Of a DNA stretch of 57,852 nt, positions 42,467 to 50,682 are shown one piece after another. The stretch's first letter is position 1. Every line of letters starts with the position of its first letter. The DNA comes from Sinanaerobacter chloroacetimidivorans (GTDB lineage: Bacteria; Bacillota; Clostridia; Peptostreptococcales; Anaerovoracaceae): assembly GCF_018128545.1 (NCBI RefSeq), contig NZ_JAGSND010000022.1:1-57852 (forward strand). Direction: 5' to 3'. Both the position numbers and the translations under genes were made by a program. The notes beneath the pieces are model-generated. The model was given only the letters and a program-made list of their open reading frames with translations. It did no database searches and was not told the origin of the DNA.

Positions 42467-42928
42467 TAAAATTTTTTGGATGATATTCTTTACCTGTAAA
42501 ACAATCTCGGAAAATTTCTCTTTCATTTGCTCTGACAATCCGATACCGTAATCAATAACACAGGCTTCAACGCCAATCAGGATCCCGTCAGAAGAATAAG
42601 CATCCTTATGCAGTTTTTTCCCTTTGACAATCGCTTGTATCAGATCATCTTCATGAAGAGACAAAGACAAATCCCCTCTATCGAATAATTCGGCAATGGG
42701 TACCACCGACACCGAACAGGGTTCCCGCCCCAGACAGGAGGAATCCAGGATCACCAGAAATTCATCCCCCTTGATCTGCTCCAAGCAATAATTAACATCT
42801 GTTTCCCCTGCCACATATCTGCAATTTTCTTGCTTATTCTCAGATTCCAGGATTTCGGTAAGATAGATGCCGATACCGTCATCCATCATCAACCGATTTC
42901 CGATACCCAATACCAGCATATCCATCAT
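42455..42928 (-). CDS. Hydrogenase maturation protease (HyaD/HycI type)
   Basis: 157 aa. N-terminal LVLGIGNRLMMDDGIGIYL matches the nickel-sensing GIGN...DDGIG segment, and VILDSSCLG carries the second metal-binding aspartate. It trims the C-terminal tail of the large subunit after nickel insertion. Its ATG overlaps the large-subunit stop (ATGA). The rest of the Hyp machinery is not in this window. Confidence 0.92.
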   Translation of the reverse strand: MMDMLVLGIGNRLMMDDGIGIYLTEILESENKQENCRYVAGETDVNYCLEQIKGDEFLVILDSSCLGREPCSVSVVPIAELFDRGDLSLSLHEDDLIQAIVKGKKLHKDAYSSDGILIGVEACVIDYGIGLSEQMKEKFSEIVLQVKNIIQKILSEI

Positions 42929-44337
42929 GGGGATACCAGTATGAATTTGGATTTGCTATCTTTGTAAAACACATGAGTTGCGCAGGAAACGCAAGGGTCA
43001 AAGGAGCGTATGATCCTTCCCAGTTCCACAGGGTTTTGTTCATCCTCAATATAAGTATCCATCAATGCCTGTTCAGCGGTTCCCCGGAGTCCTTCATTGC
43101 TTCTTGATGATAGATTCCATACGGATGGGGTTATCACCTGATAAAAGGAGATTACCTTCCCGTCTATTTTAATCCAATGACCCAGAGAACCACGGGTGGT
43201 ATCCGTAAGGCCGGCTCCTACGGCAGTCTCCGGAATTTGATACTGGGACTGAGTAAATGCACCCGGTATAAAATGATCCAGGAGCGTATCCATGATTTCG
43301 CCGATCTTTCTTGCTTCCAATACTCTTGCAATGGTTCGGTCCATGGTAGAGATACCGTTCTGATATTCGCCGCTGAGCCATTGCCTTGCCAGAGGCCCCA
43401 CCTCATAGGAACGGTTCTCATACTTTGATGATTTAATCCAGGAATAAGCCCCTTGTTTATTCCGGTCATTTACCGGTACTGTTTCTAAAGGGGTATAGGC
43501 ATCCACCTGATCTGTATACCAGGAATAATCGATTTCCTCGGAGATACGGTCCTTATGCAAAGCGGTAATCTGCCCGTCCCGATACGTTGAAGGATCTACA
43601 TACAAGGTCCCCAGCTCCTGATAATTGTTAAAGCAGCCATACGTCATTAAGTTTCCGTATCCCTTACCGATATGATAATAGTCGTTATAATATTGAGCGA
43701 TAATGGCTACATCAGGAATCATTTTCTCTTCTATAAAACGCCTGATACCAAGCAAGATCGACTTCAGGCTTGTAATATTATCCGCATTGGCTTGGAAGGT
43801 GATACCGCCTACAAAGATTCCGTGGTTGTGAGGGGCCTTGCCGCCGAAGGTCGCCAGCATTTGATGTGCATTCCGGCTGAATTCCAAAGATTCAAAGTAG
43901 TGGGCTACAAGCAGATCATTTTTCTCCTTGGGCAGCCTGAAATCCGTATGAGCTGTTTGGAATAGAGGATATTCATCCGGCAGCTTCACATAGTCCGGTA
44001 ACGTATATTGATAAAAATGCCGAAGGTGATTTTGAAGAAATTCACAACCGTGCATAAAGTCCCTTAGATATCTTCCCTGTTCGCTGGGGACAACACCAAG
44101 TGCAGACTCAAGCGCCAGCGTGGAAGCCAAACCGTGGGCAGTTGAACAAATACCGCATATCCTTTCCGTAAAATAAATAGCATCCAGAGGATCTCTTCCA
44201 TTCAGCATTTTTTCAAAGCCCCGGAACATAAGACCTACTGTTTCTGCATTCGTTACTTTATGATCGTCTACCGTCACATCAATTTCCAGGAAGCCGCTGA
44301 TTCTGGTAATCGGGTTTAGCTTAATGATCTCACTCAT
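42925..44337 (-). CDS. [NiFe] hydrogenase large subunit
   Basis: 470 aa from the ATG at 44337 (MSEIIKLNPITRISGFLEID), behind AAGGAG. Nickel ligands: RICGICSTAH (L1) and DPCVSCATHVF (L2) near the C-terminus, with about 15 residues after the histidine forming the tail removed by the protease. LGHWIKIDGKVISFYQVITPSVWN is the L4-type segment. With the small subunit it oxidises or produces H2. Confidence 0.95.
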   Translation of the reverse strand: MSEIIKLNPITRISGFLEIDVTVDDHKVTNAETVGLMFRGFEKMLNGRDPLDAIYFTERICGICSTAHGLASTLALESALGVVPSEQGRYLRDFMHGCEFLQNHLRHFYQYTLPDYVKLPDEYPLFQTAHTDFRLPKEKNDLLVAHYFESLEFSRNAHQMLATFGGKAPHNHGIFVGGITFQANADNITSLKSILLGIRRFIEEKMIPDVAIIAQYYNDYYHIGKGYGNLMTYGCFNNYQELGTLYVDPSTYRDGQITALHKDRISEEIDYSWYTDQVDAYTPLETVPVNDRNKQGAYSWIKSSKYENRSYEVGPLARQWLSGEYQNGISTMDRTIARVLEARKIGEIMDTLLDHFIPGAFTQSQYQIPETAVGAGLTDTTRGSLGHWIKIDGKVISFYQVITPSVWNLSSRSNEGLRGTAEQALMDTYIEDEQNPVELGRIIRSFDPCVSCATHVFYKDSKSKFILVSP

Positions 44338-45149
44338 ATTGTTTCTCCTTGTGTTTCTGCCGGATATGTTACAAAGGGCTCCATTACATCCGGAAACCCG
44401 AACTGCGCACACCCGATGCAAGGCGTATTGGCTTGAACCGGCCAGTTTTCCCTGATATTCCATTTTCTGATCGGACAGTCGATATAGGTAATCGGACCTT
44501 TGCAGCCAAGCCGAAACATACAGGTGTCCTCGCCCAGTGTGGTAGCGAAGATTCCCTGATCGAAATAAGACCGTCTTTCACAGCGCTGATGGATAGTGGT
44601 GCTGTAAAAAAGTGTCGGTCTGTTTTCAGCGTCTAAGACCACCTCTCCGTACATAAGGATCTCAGCCAGAGTACCTAAAAACCAGTCAGGGTGGCAGGGA
44701 CAGCCAGGCAGCTGAATCACTTTCCGTTCCAATACATTCTGTACGCCCACGCACTCCGATGGATTTGGTCTTGCCGCAGAAACCCCTCCATGTGAGGCGC
44801 AAGCCCCTACTGCCAGAACATGTGTCGCCCTTTCTCCCAGCAGCCTAATGGCTTCAAGACCCGTAACATCTCTCCCCTGCCACTTTCCAATGATCTGATA
44901 GATACCATTGTCTTTCAAAGAGACTGCTCCTTCCACGGCCAGAATAAACTCCTGGTCCAGCATAGAAAACAGCTGGTCCATGGCGAATTCTCCTTCTGAG
45001 GCTAACAGGCTATGTTCATAAACCAGGTTTACCATTTCATTGATCATATATTGAAAGTCCGGATCTGCACCGTCAAGCAGGGAAATGATATTTCCGGAGC
45101 ATCCATTGAGTTCCAGCCATACGAGATTCTTTTTCTCAATAGAAGCCAT
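44334..45149 (-). CDS. [NiFe] hydrogenase small subunit, no Tat signal
   Basis: 271 aa from the ATG at 45149 (MASIEKKNLVWLELNGCSGN). Cluster-binding cysteines: LNGCSGN, GACASHGG and PGCPCHPDW (proximal), HQRCERR with CMFRLGC (distal), and CPIRKWN to NTPCIGCAQ (medial). Unlike most group 1 uptake enzymes there is no RRxFxK twin-arginine leader, and no C-terminal membrane anchor is evident; the mature-like start suggests a cytosolic enzyme. The stop overlaps the large-subunit start by 4 bp. Confidence 0.92.
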   Translation of the reverse strand: MASIEKKNLVWLELNGCSGNIISLLDGADPDFQYMINEMVNLVYEHSLLASEGEFAMDQLFSMLDQEFILAVEGAVSLKDNGIYQIIGKWQGRDVTGLEAIRLLGERATHVLAVGACASHGGVSAARPNPSECVGVQNVLERKVIQLPGCPCHPDWFLGTLAEILMYGEVVLDAENRPTLFYSTTIHQRCERRSYFDQGIFATTLGEDTCMFRLGCKGPITYIDCPIRKWNIRENWPVQANTPCIGCAQFGFPDVMEPFVTYPAETQGETI

Positions 45150-45151
45150 TC

Positions 45152-45436
45152 CTACACCACCAATCTGCCTACAACTGTTAATTTTTGGATGATGGCGTCC
45201 CAAAAATGGCAGGAGCGGTACAGATCGGTAAGGTCCTTTCCTGCTGTCATTCCAAAATGTTTCCCATCCGCCCAGGTAGGCTCATCTGTTACATCATAAA
45301 CAACTCCGTTTATCGCAACGTACGCTTTTCTGCCTTCCATGCCGTCATATTCCGCCAATTCCTCTAATGTAAATTCCATCATTTGATTCCGTTCAATCAG
45401 AAATGCCAATTTTTGTTCCAAAAGTGTACTCTGCAT
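45152..45436 (-). CDS. Cytochrome b5-like heme/steroid-binding domain protein
   Basis: 94 aa. After about 18 residues comes FTLEELAEYDGMEGRKAYVAINGVVYDVT and TWADGKHFGMTAGKDLT, the cytochrome b5 domain layout with the first axial-ligand-type histidine in GKHFG; a second histidine occurs in YRSCHFW. No signal or membrane helix. Strong GAGGGGGG site. It ends 2 bp before the hydrogenase small-subunit start, so it is the first gene of the hydrogenase operon and may be a redox partner. Confidence 0.85.
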   Translation of the reverse strand: MQSTLLEQKLAFLIERNQMMEFTLEELAEYDGMEGRKAYVAINGVVYDVTDEPTWADGKHFGMTAGKDLTDLYRSCHFWDAIIQKLTVVGRLVV

Positions 45437-45580
45437 TACCGTCCCCCCCTCATCTCTTATTAATCTTATTAAAATAGAAAGAAGAATATTCGCTAATTCT
45501 CCTTACTTGCCATTCCGTAAGCAAAATAGGGCTTATGGATGCTCTATTATTTAAGCAAAAAATATGATATGATAAGAAAT

Positions 45581-45653
45581 AATCACAGTTTTACAGGAAA
45601 AGCAATCATTACAGTTTTATAGGATAAGCAATCATCGCAGTTTTATTGGAAGG
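45581..45653. repeat. Three imperfect repeats of about 26 bp before the diguanylate cyclase gene
   Basis: Copies of AATCATYRCAGTTTTATAGG-type sequence start at 45581, 45604 and 45630; the last runs into the ribosome-binding site (GGAAGGAG). No spacers. Could be a regulator-binding array or a slippage product. Confidence 0.75.
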
Positions 45654-45663
45654 AGTGATAGAA

Positions 45664-46872
45664 ATGAGGCCATTAACAGGTTCCAGAAAGGTTCTGTTCT
45701 TTGTCACCGTCATTGCCATAACGCTGATGCTTTCATTTTTTTCCTTTTCCGTTTACCGCAATATCCATAGTATGATTGTAGAGGAAAAGGGGAATACGGC
45801 AATGGATCTCTCCATTTCAGTTGCAAAATTGGTGGAGCAGGATCTAGATTCCTTTAAACAGCTGGTTTATACCGATTTCAATAAAACCGATCGCTATGAT
45901 GAAGAATACTTCTATGAAATGCAGAAAATATTTCAGGATATCAAAACCAGAACCGAAGTGAAATTCCTCTATTGCGCCAAACGCATTTCCGATCATGAAA
46001 TCATGTATATATTTGACGGGGAAGATCCGGAAAGCGAATTATATTCCCCTTTTGGTTCAATAGATAATCTGGATCAAGTAGAGTTAAAAGTATATGAAAG
46101 TAAAGAATCAAGTTATACTCCCATTGTAAGCGACGAGGTCTGGGGAGAACTGGTTACCGGCATTACGCCGGTTATTGATCCGGAAACGGACCAAATCATT
46201 GCTTTCATAGGGACGGATGTTTCCGCTGCGGAAGTGCGGTCAACACTTGCGAATATCAGAAATTTTATTCTTTTAAGTTCCTTGGTCTTATTGTTGATTA
46301 CAAGCTTTATCATCTACCAGCTTATAGGCATGTCCTCCGTCTTTTCTGAAATGGATTATCTGACAGGACTGCACAACAAAGGATACCACGATCATCACCT
46401 GAAACAGCTGATAAAAAAATCAGCTCAGTCCAAGAAATCCTTTGTTCTGTTAATGATTGATTTTGATGATTTCAAAGCCATTAATGACGAGTACGGCCAC
46501 CCCTTCGGAGATAAAGTTTTAAAAAGCGTGGCCGATACGATAAAAATGTATATGAGATCCATGGATATCTGCTCCCGCTATGGAGGAGATGAGTTTGTGA
46601 TACTTTTGCCCGGTACTACGATACATTATGCAAAGCTGGCCTGCCAGTGGCTTTTTAAAGAAATCTCTTCCCTTCGCCTGGTGGCAGATAACAAAATGGA
46701 AGTGAACGTATCCATCAGTATTGGAATTGCCGAATGGCAGCCCTGCATGACTGCAGACCAGGTTATGAGAAACGCGGACAGGGCCTTGTATCACGCGAAA
46801 AAATCAGGGAAAGGCAAGATGGCGGTCTACCAGGAGGCCCTTTTCTCCAACAGTTCTTCTCCTGTCAGCTGA
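45664..46872 (+). CDS. Membrane diguanylate cyclase (dCache-like sensor plus GGDEF)
   Basis: 402 aa from the ATG at 45664, behind AAGGAG. Two membrane helices (about residues 8-30 and 200-222) enclose an extracellular Cache-like sensor. The GGDEF domain is intact (RYGGDEFVILLPG) with an inhibitory I-site RSMD five residues upstream. It makes cyclic di-GMP. Its last 46 bp overlap the 3' end of the convergent flavin reductase gene. Confidence 0.93.
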   Translation: MRPLTGSRKVLFFVTVIAITLMLSFFSFSVYRNIHSMIVEEKGNTAMDLSISVAKLVEQDLDSFKQLVYTDFNKTDRYDEEYFYEMQKIFQDIKTRTEVKFLYCAKRISDHEIMYIFDGEDPESELYSPFGSIDNLDQVELKVYESKESSYTPIVSDEVWGELVTGITPVIDPETDQIIAFIGTDVSAAEVRSTLANIRNFILLSSLVLLLITSFIIYQLIGMSSVFSEMDYLTGLHNKGYHDHHLKQLIKKSAQSKKSFVLLMIDFDDFKAINDEYGHPFGDKVLKSVADTIKMYMRSMDICSRYGGDEFVILLPGTTIHYAKLACQWLFKEISSLRLVADNKMEVNVSISIGIAEWQPCMTADQVMRNADRALYHAKKSGKGKMAVYQEALFSNSSSPVS

Positions 46873-47822
46873 CATTTGCACATCTTGATGGTATCCCCGG
46901 TAACGGTTTCCAGGCTGCAAGAGCCGCATAATCCTTCACCGCAGCAAATTCTGAAATTATTGCTCATTGCCAGATCTGCATGAGGCAGAATTTCTTTTGC
47001 CAGTTTACCCAGGGTTTCAATGTAGTAGTCGGACGTAAGAATAATTACACTGTGATACCCTTTTTCCTTCATGAGCGCTTCGATTTCTTTTTTTCCCTCT
47101 TCTTCCGAGAAAGGCAGATATTTAATAATTCCGCTGCTCATTGCCGCCCCCTCGTAGCATTCAAAGGTATTTTCATCCAGATAATCGCTGATCAGTTCCT
47201 TGCTGATTTTTTCCGTATCAATGACCATATCTACAATTCTGCGATGGCACAGATACTGGCAGGCAAGAATTGCCGGTGCGATACCGATGCCCTTGGCCAA
47301 TACCAAAACGCTATGACCCGGTACCCTTTTTCCGAGAATGGTTTGGATACCCTGCAGGCCGTTTCGATAAGGGCCTCGAATGACAAAGCTATCCTCTTCC
47401 TGCAGCAGGGCTTTTGTTTTGGCTGAAATAATTTTAACACCCAAATGCAAATACCCCTTTTCAACATCAGCCTTCATAACCGATATCGGTACTTCATAAA
47501 AGTTCAAGGCATCTTTGGTTTTCATAAATAAGTAAGAGCCCGGTCTGCTTGCTTTTATTGCAAAACCTTTGCCTACATTCAGGACAAATACCACCAGGTC
47601 ATCCATGTAAGTCCTGCGTTCAACAATGGGTACCTCAAAATCCTTTCTGGGATTATTGATCTTCCCATTCAACTGCTTAAATTCATTATAAATGCAAACA
47701 CCTCTCCAGCTGCAATCACAGTAATCTTTCCCTTGCAGCCGGCTGCAGGTCAAACAATCACCTGTCAAAGCCAGATAGCACGGGCAGTTCTCCGACCCTG
47801 CGTCAATACAATTCATAACCAT
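46827..47822 (-). CDS. Iron-sulfur flavoprotein reductase (dihydroorotate dehydrogenase B electron-transfer type)
   Basis: 331 aa. A cysteine-rich N-terminus (NCPCYLALTGDCLTCSRLQG, YCDCSWRGVC) precedes a ferredoxin-NADP reductase-like region with FAD-binding RPGSYLFMKT and nucleotide-binding LVLAKGIGIAPAIL. The C-terminus carries a [2Fe-2S]-type motif CCGEGLCGSCSLE...CKCQ as in PyrK or sulfide dehydrogenase subunits. The extra N-terminal cysteine cluster is unusual. Probably passes electrons between NAD(P)H and a soluble carrier, perhaps the flavodoxin encoded just upstream. Confidence 0.85.
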   Translation of the reverse strand: MVMNCIDAGSENCPCYLALTGDCLTCSRLQGKDYCDCSWRGVCIYNEFKQLNGKINNPRKDFEVPIVERRTYMDDLVVFVLNVGKGFAIKASRPGSYLFMKTKDALNFYEVPISVMKADVEKGYLHLGVKIISAKTKALLQEEDSFVIRGPYRNGLQGIQTILGKRVPGHSVLVLAKGIGIAPAILACQYLCHRRIVDMVIDTEKISKELISDYLDENTFECYEGAAMSSGIIKYLPFSEEEGKKEIEALMKEKGYHSVIILTSDYYIETLGKLAKEILPHADLAMSNNFRICCGEGLCGSCSLETVTGDTIKMCKCQLTGEELLEKRASW

Positions 47823-47916
47823 TTTTCAAGCTCCCTCCGACTAAAACTACTATCAAGTTATTGACAGACAAACTCTTTTGTGACAGTTTCAAACGAATAA
47901 ATCGGAGAGCAAAGAA

Positions 47917-47946
47917 AAACTCACTGCTGAAAGCTGCAGTGAGTTT
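47917..47946 (-). terminator. Terminator after the DUF2325 gene
   Basis: AAACTCACTGC/GCAGTGAGTTT, an 11-bp stem with an 8-base loop, followed by TTTCTTTGC on the minus strand. It ends the DUF3793-flavodoxin-DUF2325 operon. Confidence 0.85.
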
Positions 47947-47979
47947 AGCGTAGACTGAACGTATGATTTTGGATAGGCA

Positions 47980-48270
47980 TTAATTCAGATTTTCTTCTAA
48001 TTCCTGAATGGTACGTTCCAGCGCAACGCCGCTGCTCGTATGGCATCGGAAGATGGGAATGTCTTTTCGTTTGGCCTCATTTGTGGCAACACTGACCATT
48101 TTATGAGAAACAGTATTGGTAAATATAATCATAGCATCGGGATTCCCGATTTTCTTTTCAAAGTTTTTGGGAAACTGCGTAAACACCTTCACCTTATGTC
48201 CGCATTTGTCACAGATATCTCTATAGTGACAGTGCATTCTGTCATGGCCTCCGATTAATAATATACTCAT
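47980..48270 (-). CDS. DUF2325 family protein
   Basis: 96 aa. MSILLIGGHDRMHCHYRDICDKCGHKVKVF and DAMIIFTNTVSHKMVSVA are typical of DUF2325. The conserved cysteines and histidines (CHYRDICDKCGH) could bind a metal. Third gene of a three-gene operon behind flavodoxin; function unknown, but such genes often occur in metal or redox contexts in Clostridia. Confidence 0.88.
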   Translation of the reverse strand: MSILLIGGHDRMHCHYRDICDKCGHKVKVFTQFPKNFEKKIGNPDAMIIFTNTVSHKMVSVATNEAKRKDIPIFRCHTSSGVALERTIQELEENLN

Positions 48271-48298
48271 ATTTCATCACCTTTTTATGTCACAGTCC

Positions 48299-48730
48299 CT
48301 AATAAGCTGCAAGACCCCTTCCCAGATTTCTGCACGCTTCAAGCCCATCAGAATCAGGAGTCTCATTTATGATCAACCCTTCTGCATAAAGCATAGCTCC
48401 TGTTTTTGCCGTTCTTTCGTACCAGTCTCTCATCCATTCACCATCTCCCCAGCCGTAAGAACCAAAGAGGGCGATTTTTTTTCCTTTTAATTTCTGTTCG
48501 ATGGCTTCAAAGAAAGGTTCAAATTCGCTTTCTTCAAGGACTTCGGCTCCCATCGACGGGCAACCCAAAGCCAGCTTGGAATACTCCTCAATCTTTCCGG
48601 GATCAAATTTATCTACTGAAAATAATTCTGCTGCCTGATCACCCCCTGCTTTCAGGCCTTCATAAACCGCTTCTGCCATAGCCTGTGTATTTCCTGTACC
48701 GCTCCAATATATTACTGCTGCCTTTCCCAT
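48299..48730 (-). CDS. Flavodoxin
   Basis: 143 aa, a short-chain flavodoxin. FMN phosphate loop WSGTGNTQAMA (near residue 9), isoalloxazine contact region LGCPSMGAEVLEE and FGSYGWGDGEWMRDW. Electron carrier that replaces ferredoxin, often under iron limitation. The start overlaps the DUF3793 gene by 19 bp, with its own GGGAG site. Confidence 0.95.
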   Translation of the reverse strand: MGKAAVIYWSGTGNTQAMAEAVYEGLKAGGDQAAELFSVDKFDPGKIEEYSKLALGCPSMGAEVLEESEFEPFFEAIEQKLKGKKIALFGSYGWGDGEWMRDWYERTAKTGAMLYAEGLIINETPDSDGLEACRNLGRGLAAY

Positions 48731-49332
48731 TTTCTATTCTCCCTTTCCCCGGGTTTTCCCCAGTATGTTCCATGTAAAATCTGTTCAATTGAAACACCGT
48801 TTTCTATTCTGCTGCTAAGTTGATTTCTGCATTGTGTAAACTGCTCAAAGAGTTCTCTGGCTTGTTCCACATTGGAATACACCTTCCAATACCCGTTTAA
48901 TTTGCATTCTCTCCCATTGTTTTTCATAAAGCCAACCACATCATCCAACGGATACCCCAGAAACAGACCAATTTCATGCGGAAAAGTACTTCTATCACTC
49001 ATTCGTTCCTTTAATTTCATTACTTTTTCTTCAAGCGTGACGCATTGGCTGTAACCCTGAGCTCTTAAAAATTCATCAACCTCTTTTTGATTCAATTGGC
49101 CGGCCAAAGCTTCTTTACGATAAACAAGAATTAAAACTTTTTGGCGGCATTGTTTTAAGGTAGTCATTTGAATGCCCCATTGACCGAACAGCTTCTTATA
49201 ATAAAGAATATACGGCTTTTCAAGTTCATAAGCATTTTTGCATAAGGCAAACATGTTCGCCGACTTCATTCCGTCAAGAGTTGGCGCACAATGATATACA
49301 AGCTTTCTTTCAAATTCCAATTCGTTTATCAT
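48712..49332 (-). CDS. DUF3793 family protein
   Basis: 206 aa, cytosolic. Family features: HCAPTLDGMKSANMFAL near the start, FGQWGIQM, CRQKVLILVYRKEAL, and FPHEIGLFLGYPLDDVVGFMKNNG. The cysteine in HCAPTL and the PHEIGLFLGYP segment are characteristic. DUF3793 genes commonly sit beside flavodoxin in Clostridia. The promoter region carries three palindromes. The role is unknown; a link to iron or heme supply is inference. Confidence 0.9.
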   Translation of the reverse strand: MINELEFERKLVYHCAPTLDGMKSANMFALCKNAYELEKPYILYYKKLFGQWGIQMTTLKQCRQKVLILVYRKEALAGQLNQKEVDEFLRAQGYSQCVTLEEKVMKLKERMSDRSTFPHEIGLFLGYPLDDVVGFMKNNGRECKLNGYWKVYSNVEQARELFEQFTQCRNQLSSRIENGVSIEQILHGTYWGKPGERENRKWERQQ

Positions 49333-49347
49333 GAAGATCCTTTCCTC

Positions 49348-49365
49348 GGTTAGCCTACGCTAACC
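49348..49365. promoter_or_regulatory. Palindrome 1 upstream of DUF3793-flavodoxin operon
   Basis: GGTTAGC-CTAC-GCTAACC, 16 bp from the DUF3793 start. Same half-site (GTTAGC) as palindrome 3. GTTAG..CTAAC arms recall DtxR/IdeR-type iron boxes. Confidence 0.6.
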
Positions 49366-49378
49366 AATTTGTCAAAAT

Positions 49379-49403
49379 AATTGAGAACAATATGTTCTCA
49401 ATT
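49379..49403. promoter_or_regulatory. Palindrome 2 (long AT-rich inverted repeat)
   Basis: AATTGAGAACA-ATA-TGTTCTCAATT: perfect 11-bp arms midway between the two GTTAGC palindromes. Could be a second regulator site or overlap the promoter. Confidence 0.55.
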
Positions 49404-49435
49404 GTTTTGCAGATAAATGCTTAGATTTCTCTTAT

Positions 49436-49453
49436 AGTTAGCATACGCTAACT
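49436..49453. promoter_or_regulatory. Palindrome 3 upstream of DUF3793-flavodoxin operon
   Basis: AGTTAGC-ATAC-GCTAACT, 88 bp from palindrome 1 and sharing its half-site and spacing. The pair may be bound together. It also lies about 60 bp downstream of the dacF stop codon. Confidence 0.6.
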
Positions 49454-49513
49454 TCTTTTTTTTCTTATCATAGCATCGGATACGGTTTCTGTCAACTGAT
49501 TTTTATTTGTTTT

Positions 49514-50608
49514 TTACTTTCGATCGATATCTTCTAAATAAAATAATGGCGCAGAGTAGATGTATTCATTATTTACATATATTTTTAGTTCACCGGCTTT
49601 CTGCCATCGGCATACAGGTGCTTTTATACCGGTACTCATCACATATTCAATGGAAATATTACTATTTGTCTCTTTCATTCCGGGAATTGTAATATCCTGC
49701 TTCGGACCCACATATACAAAATCCTTGCAGCCTTTTATGACTTTAACCGCTTTTAGAGGTCTTTGTCCGGGAGCAATGAGAATTTTTTCATAATTGTTAT
49801 ATACGTAGTCCATTAACTTGTAGGTATCATTAAACCAATCCGGAGCATTCAGTACGACACAAATGAGCTCCATTCCATTTCTTTCTGAGGAGGCGACCAA
49901 AGTCCTCCCAGCCGCTTTTGTATAACCTATTTTAATACCTGTGCCGCCTTCATATTGATAAATGACCTTATTTTTATTGTAAAAGTAGTTATACTTTCCA
50001 ACACCCCGATCCGTAATCCAGGATTTTGCTCTCGCAACTGTCTTGAATTCTTCATTTTTCATAGCTTCTCTGGATATCAAAGCCATATCTCTGGCTGTCG
50101 TATAATGTTCGTCATGATGAAGGCCGTTTGGATTCATAAAATGTGTATTCACCGCTCCAATTTCTTTTGCCCTTTCATTCATCATTGCAACAAAATTATC
50201 AGTTGTACCCCCTATTGCTTCGGAAATTGCAATTGCAGCATCATTTCCCGATCTTAGCATGAGCCCGTAAACCAGATCTCTTAAGGGAATTTTTTCTCCC
50301 TTTTCCAAATAGATGGAAGAACCTTCTACGCCTGCGGCATTCTGAGATACTTTAACCTTTTTCTCCAAGTCACCGTTTTCTATCGCCAGCAATGCTGTAA
50401 GAATTTTTGTTATACTGGCGGGATACGCCTTTTCATCGGCATTTTTTTCATACAAAACTTTACCGGAATCCGCTTCTATGACGATTGCATTTTGGGCTGA
50501 AACGGCTGGCGGTTCTGGCACTTGTTTTTCTAAAGCTGGTTCGCCGTATATCGGTGTGAAAAGCCCCATTAATGCTATTAATAGTATAGAAATTATTATT
50601 CTTCTCAT
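49514..50608 (-). CDS. D-alanyl-D-alanine carboxypeptidase (DacF/PBP5 type)
   Basis: 364 aa with a signal peptide (MRRIIISILLIALMGLFTPI). Catalytic motifs: PASITK (SxxK), LRSGNDAA (SxN) and GIKIGYTKAAG in place of KTG, i.e. KIG, a substitution of threonine. A C-terminal PBP5-associated beta domain follows (about 270-355). It trims peptidoglycan stem peptides outside the membrane. The C-terminal amphipathic anchor is short. DacF-like enzymes act in vegetative or sporulation wall; the exact member cannot be told. Confidence 0.9.
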   Translation of the reverse strand: MRRIIISILLIALMGLFTPIYGEPALEKQVPEPPAVSAQNAIVIEADSGKVLYEKNADEKAYPASITKILTALLAIENGDLEKKVKVSQNAAGVEGSSIYLEKGEKIPLRDLVYGLMLRSGNDAAIAISEAIGGTTDNFVAMMNERAKEIGAVNTHFMNPNGLHHDEHYTTARDMALISREAMKNEEFKTVARAKSWITDRGVGKYNYFYNKNKVIYQYEGGTGIKIGYTKAAGRTLVASSERNGMELICVVLNAPDWFNDTYKLMDYVYNNYEKILIAPGQRPLKAVKVIKGCKDFVYVGPKQDITIPGMKETNSNISIEYVMSTGIKAPVCRWQKAGELKIYVNNEYIYSAPLFYLEDIDRK

Positions 50609-50682
50609 AAAAATATCTCCTTCCTTTATAGTTTTTGTTATAAAGAAAAGAGATATGCTGGAAATTTTATGTTTTCTAAAGA

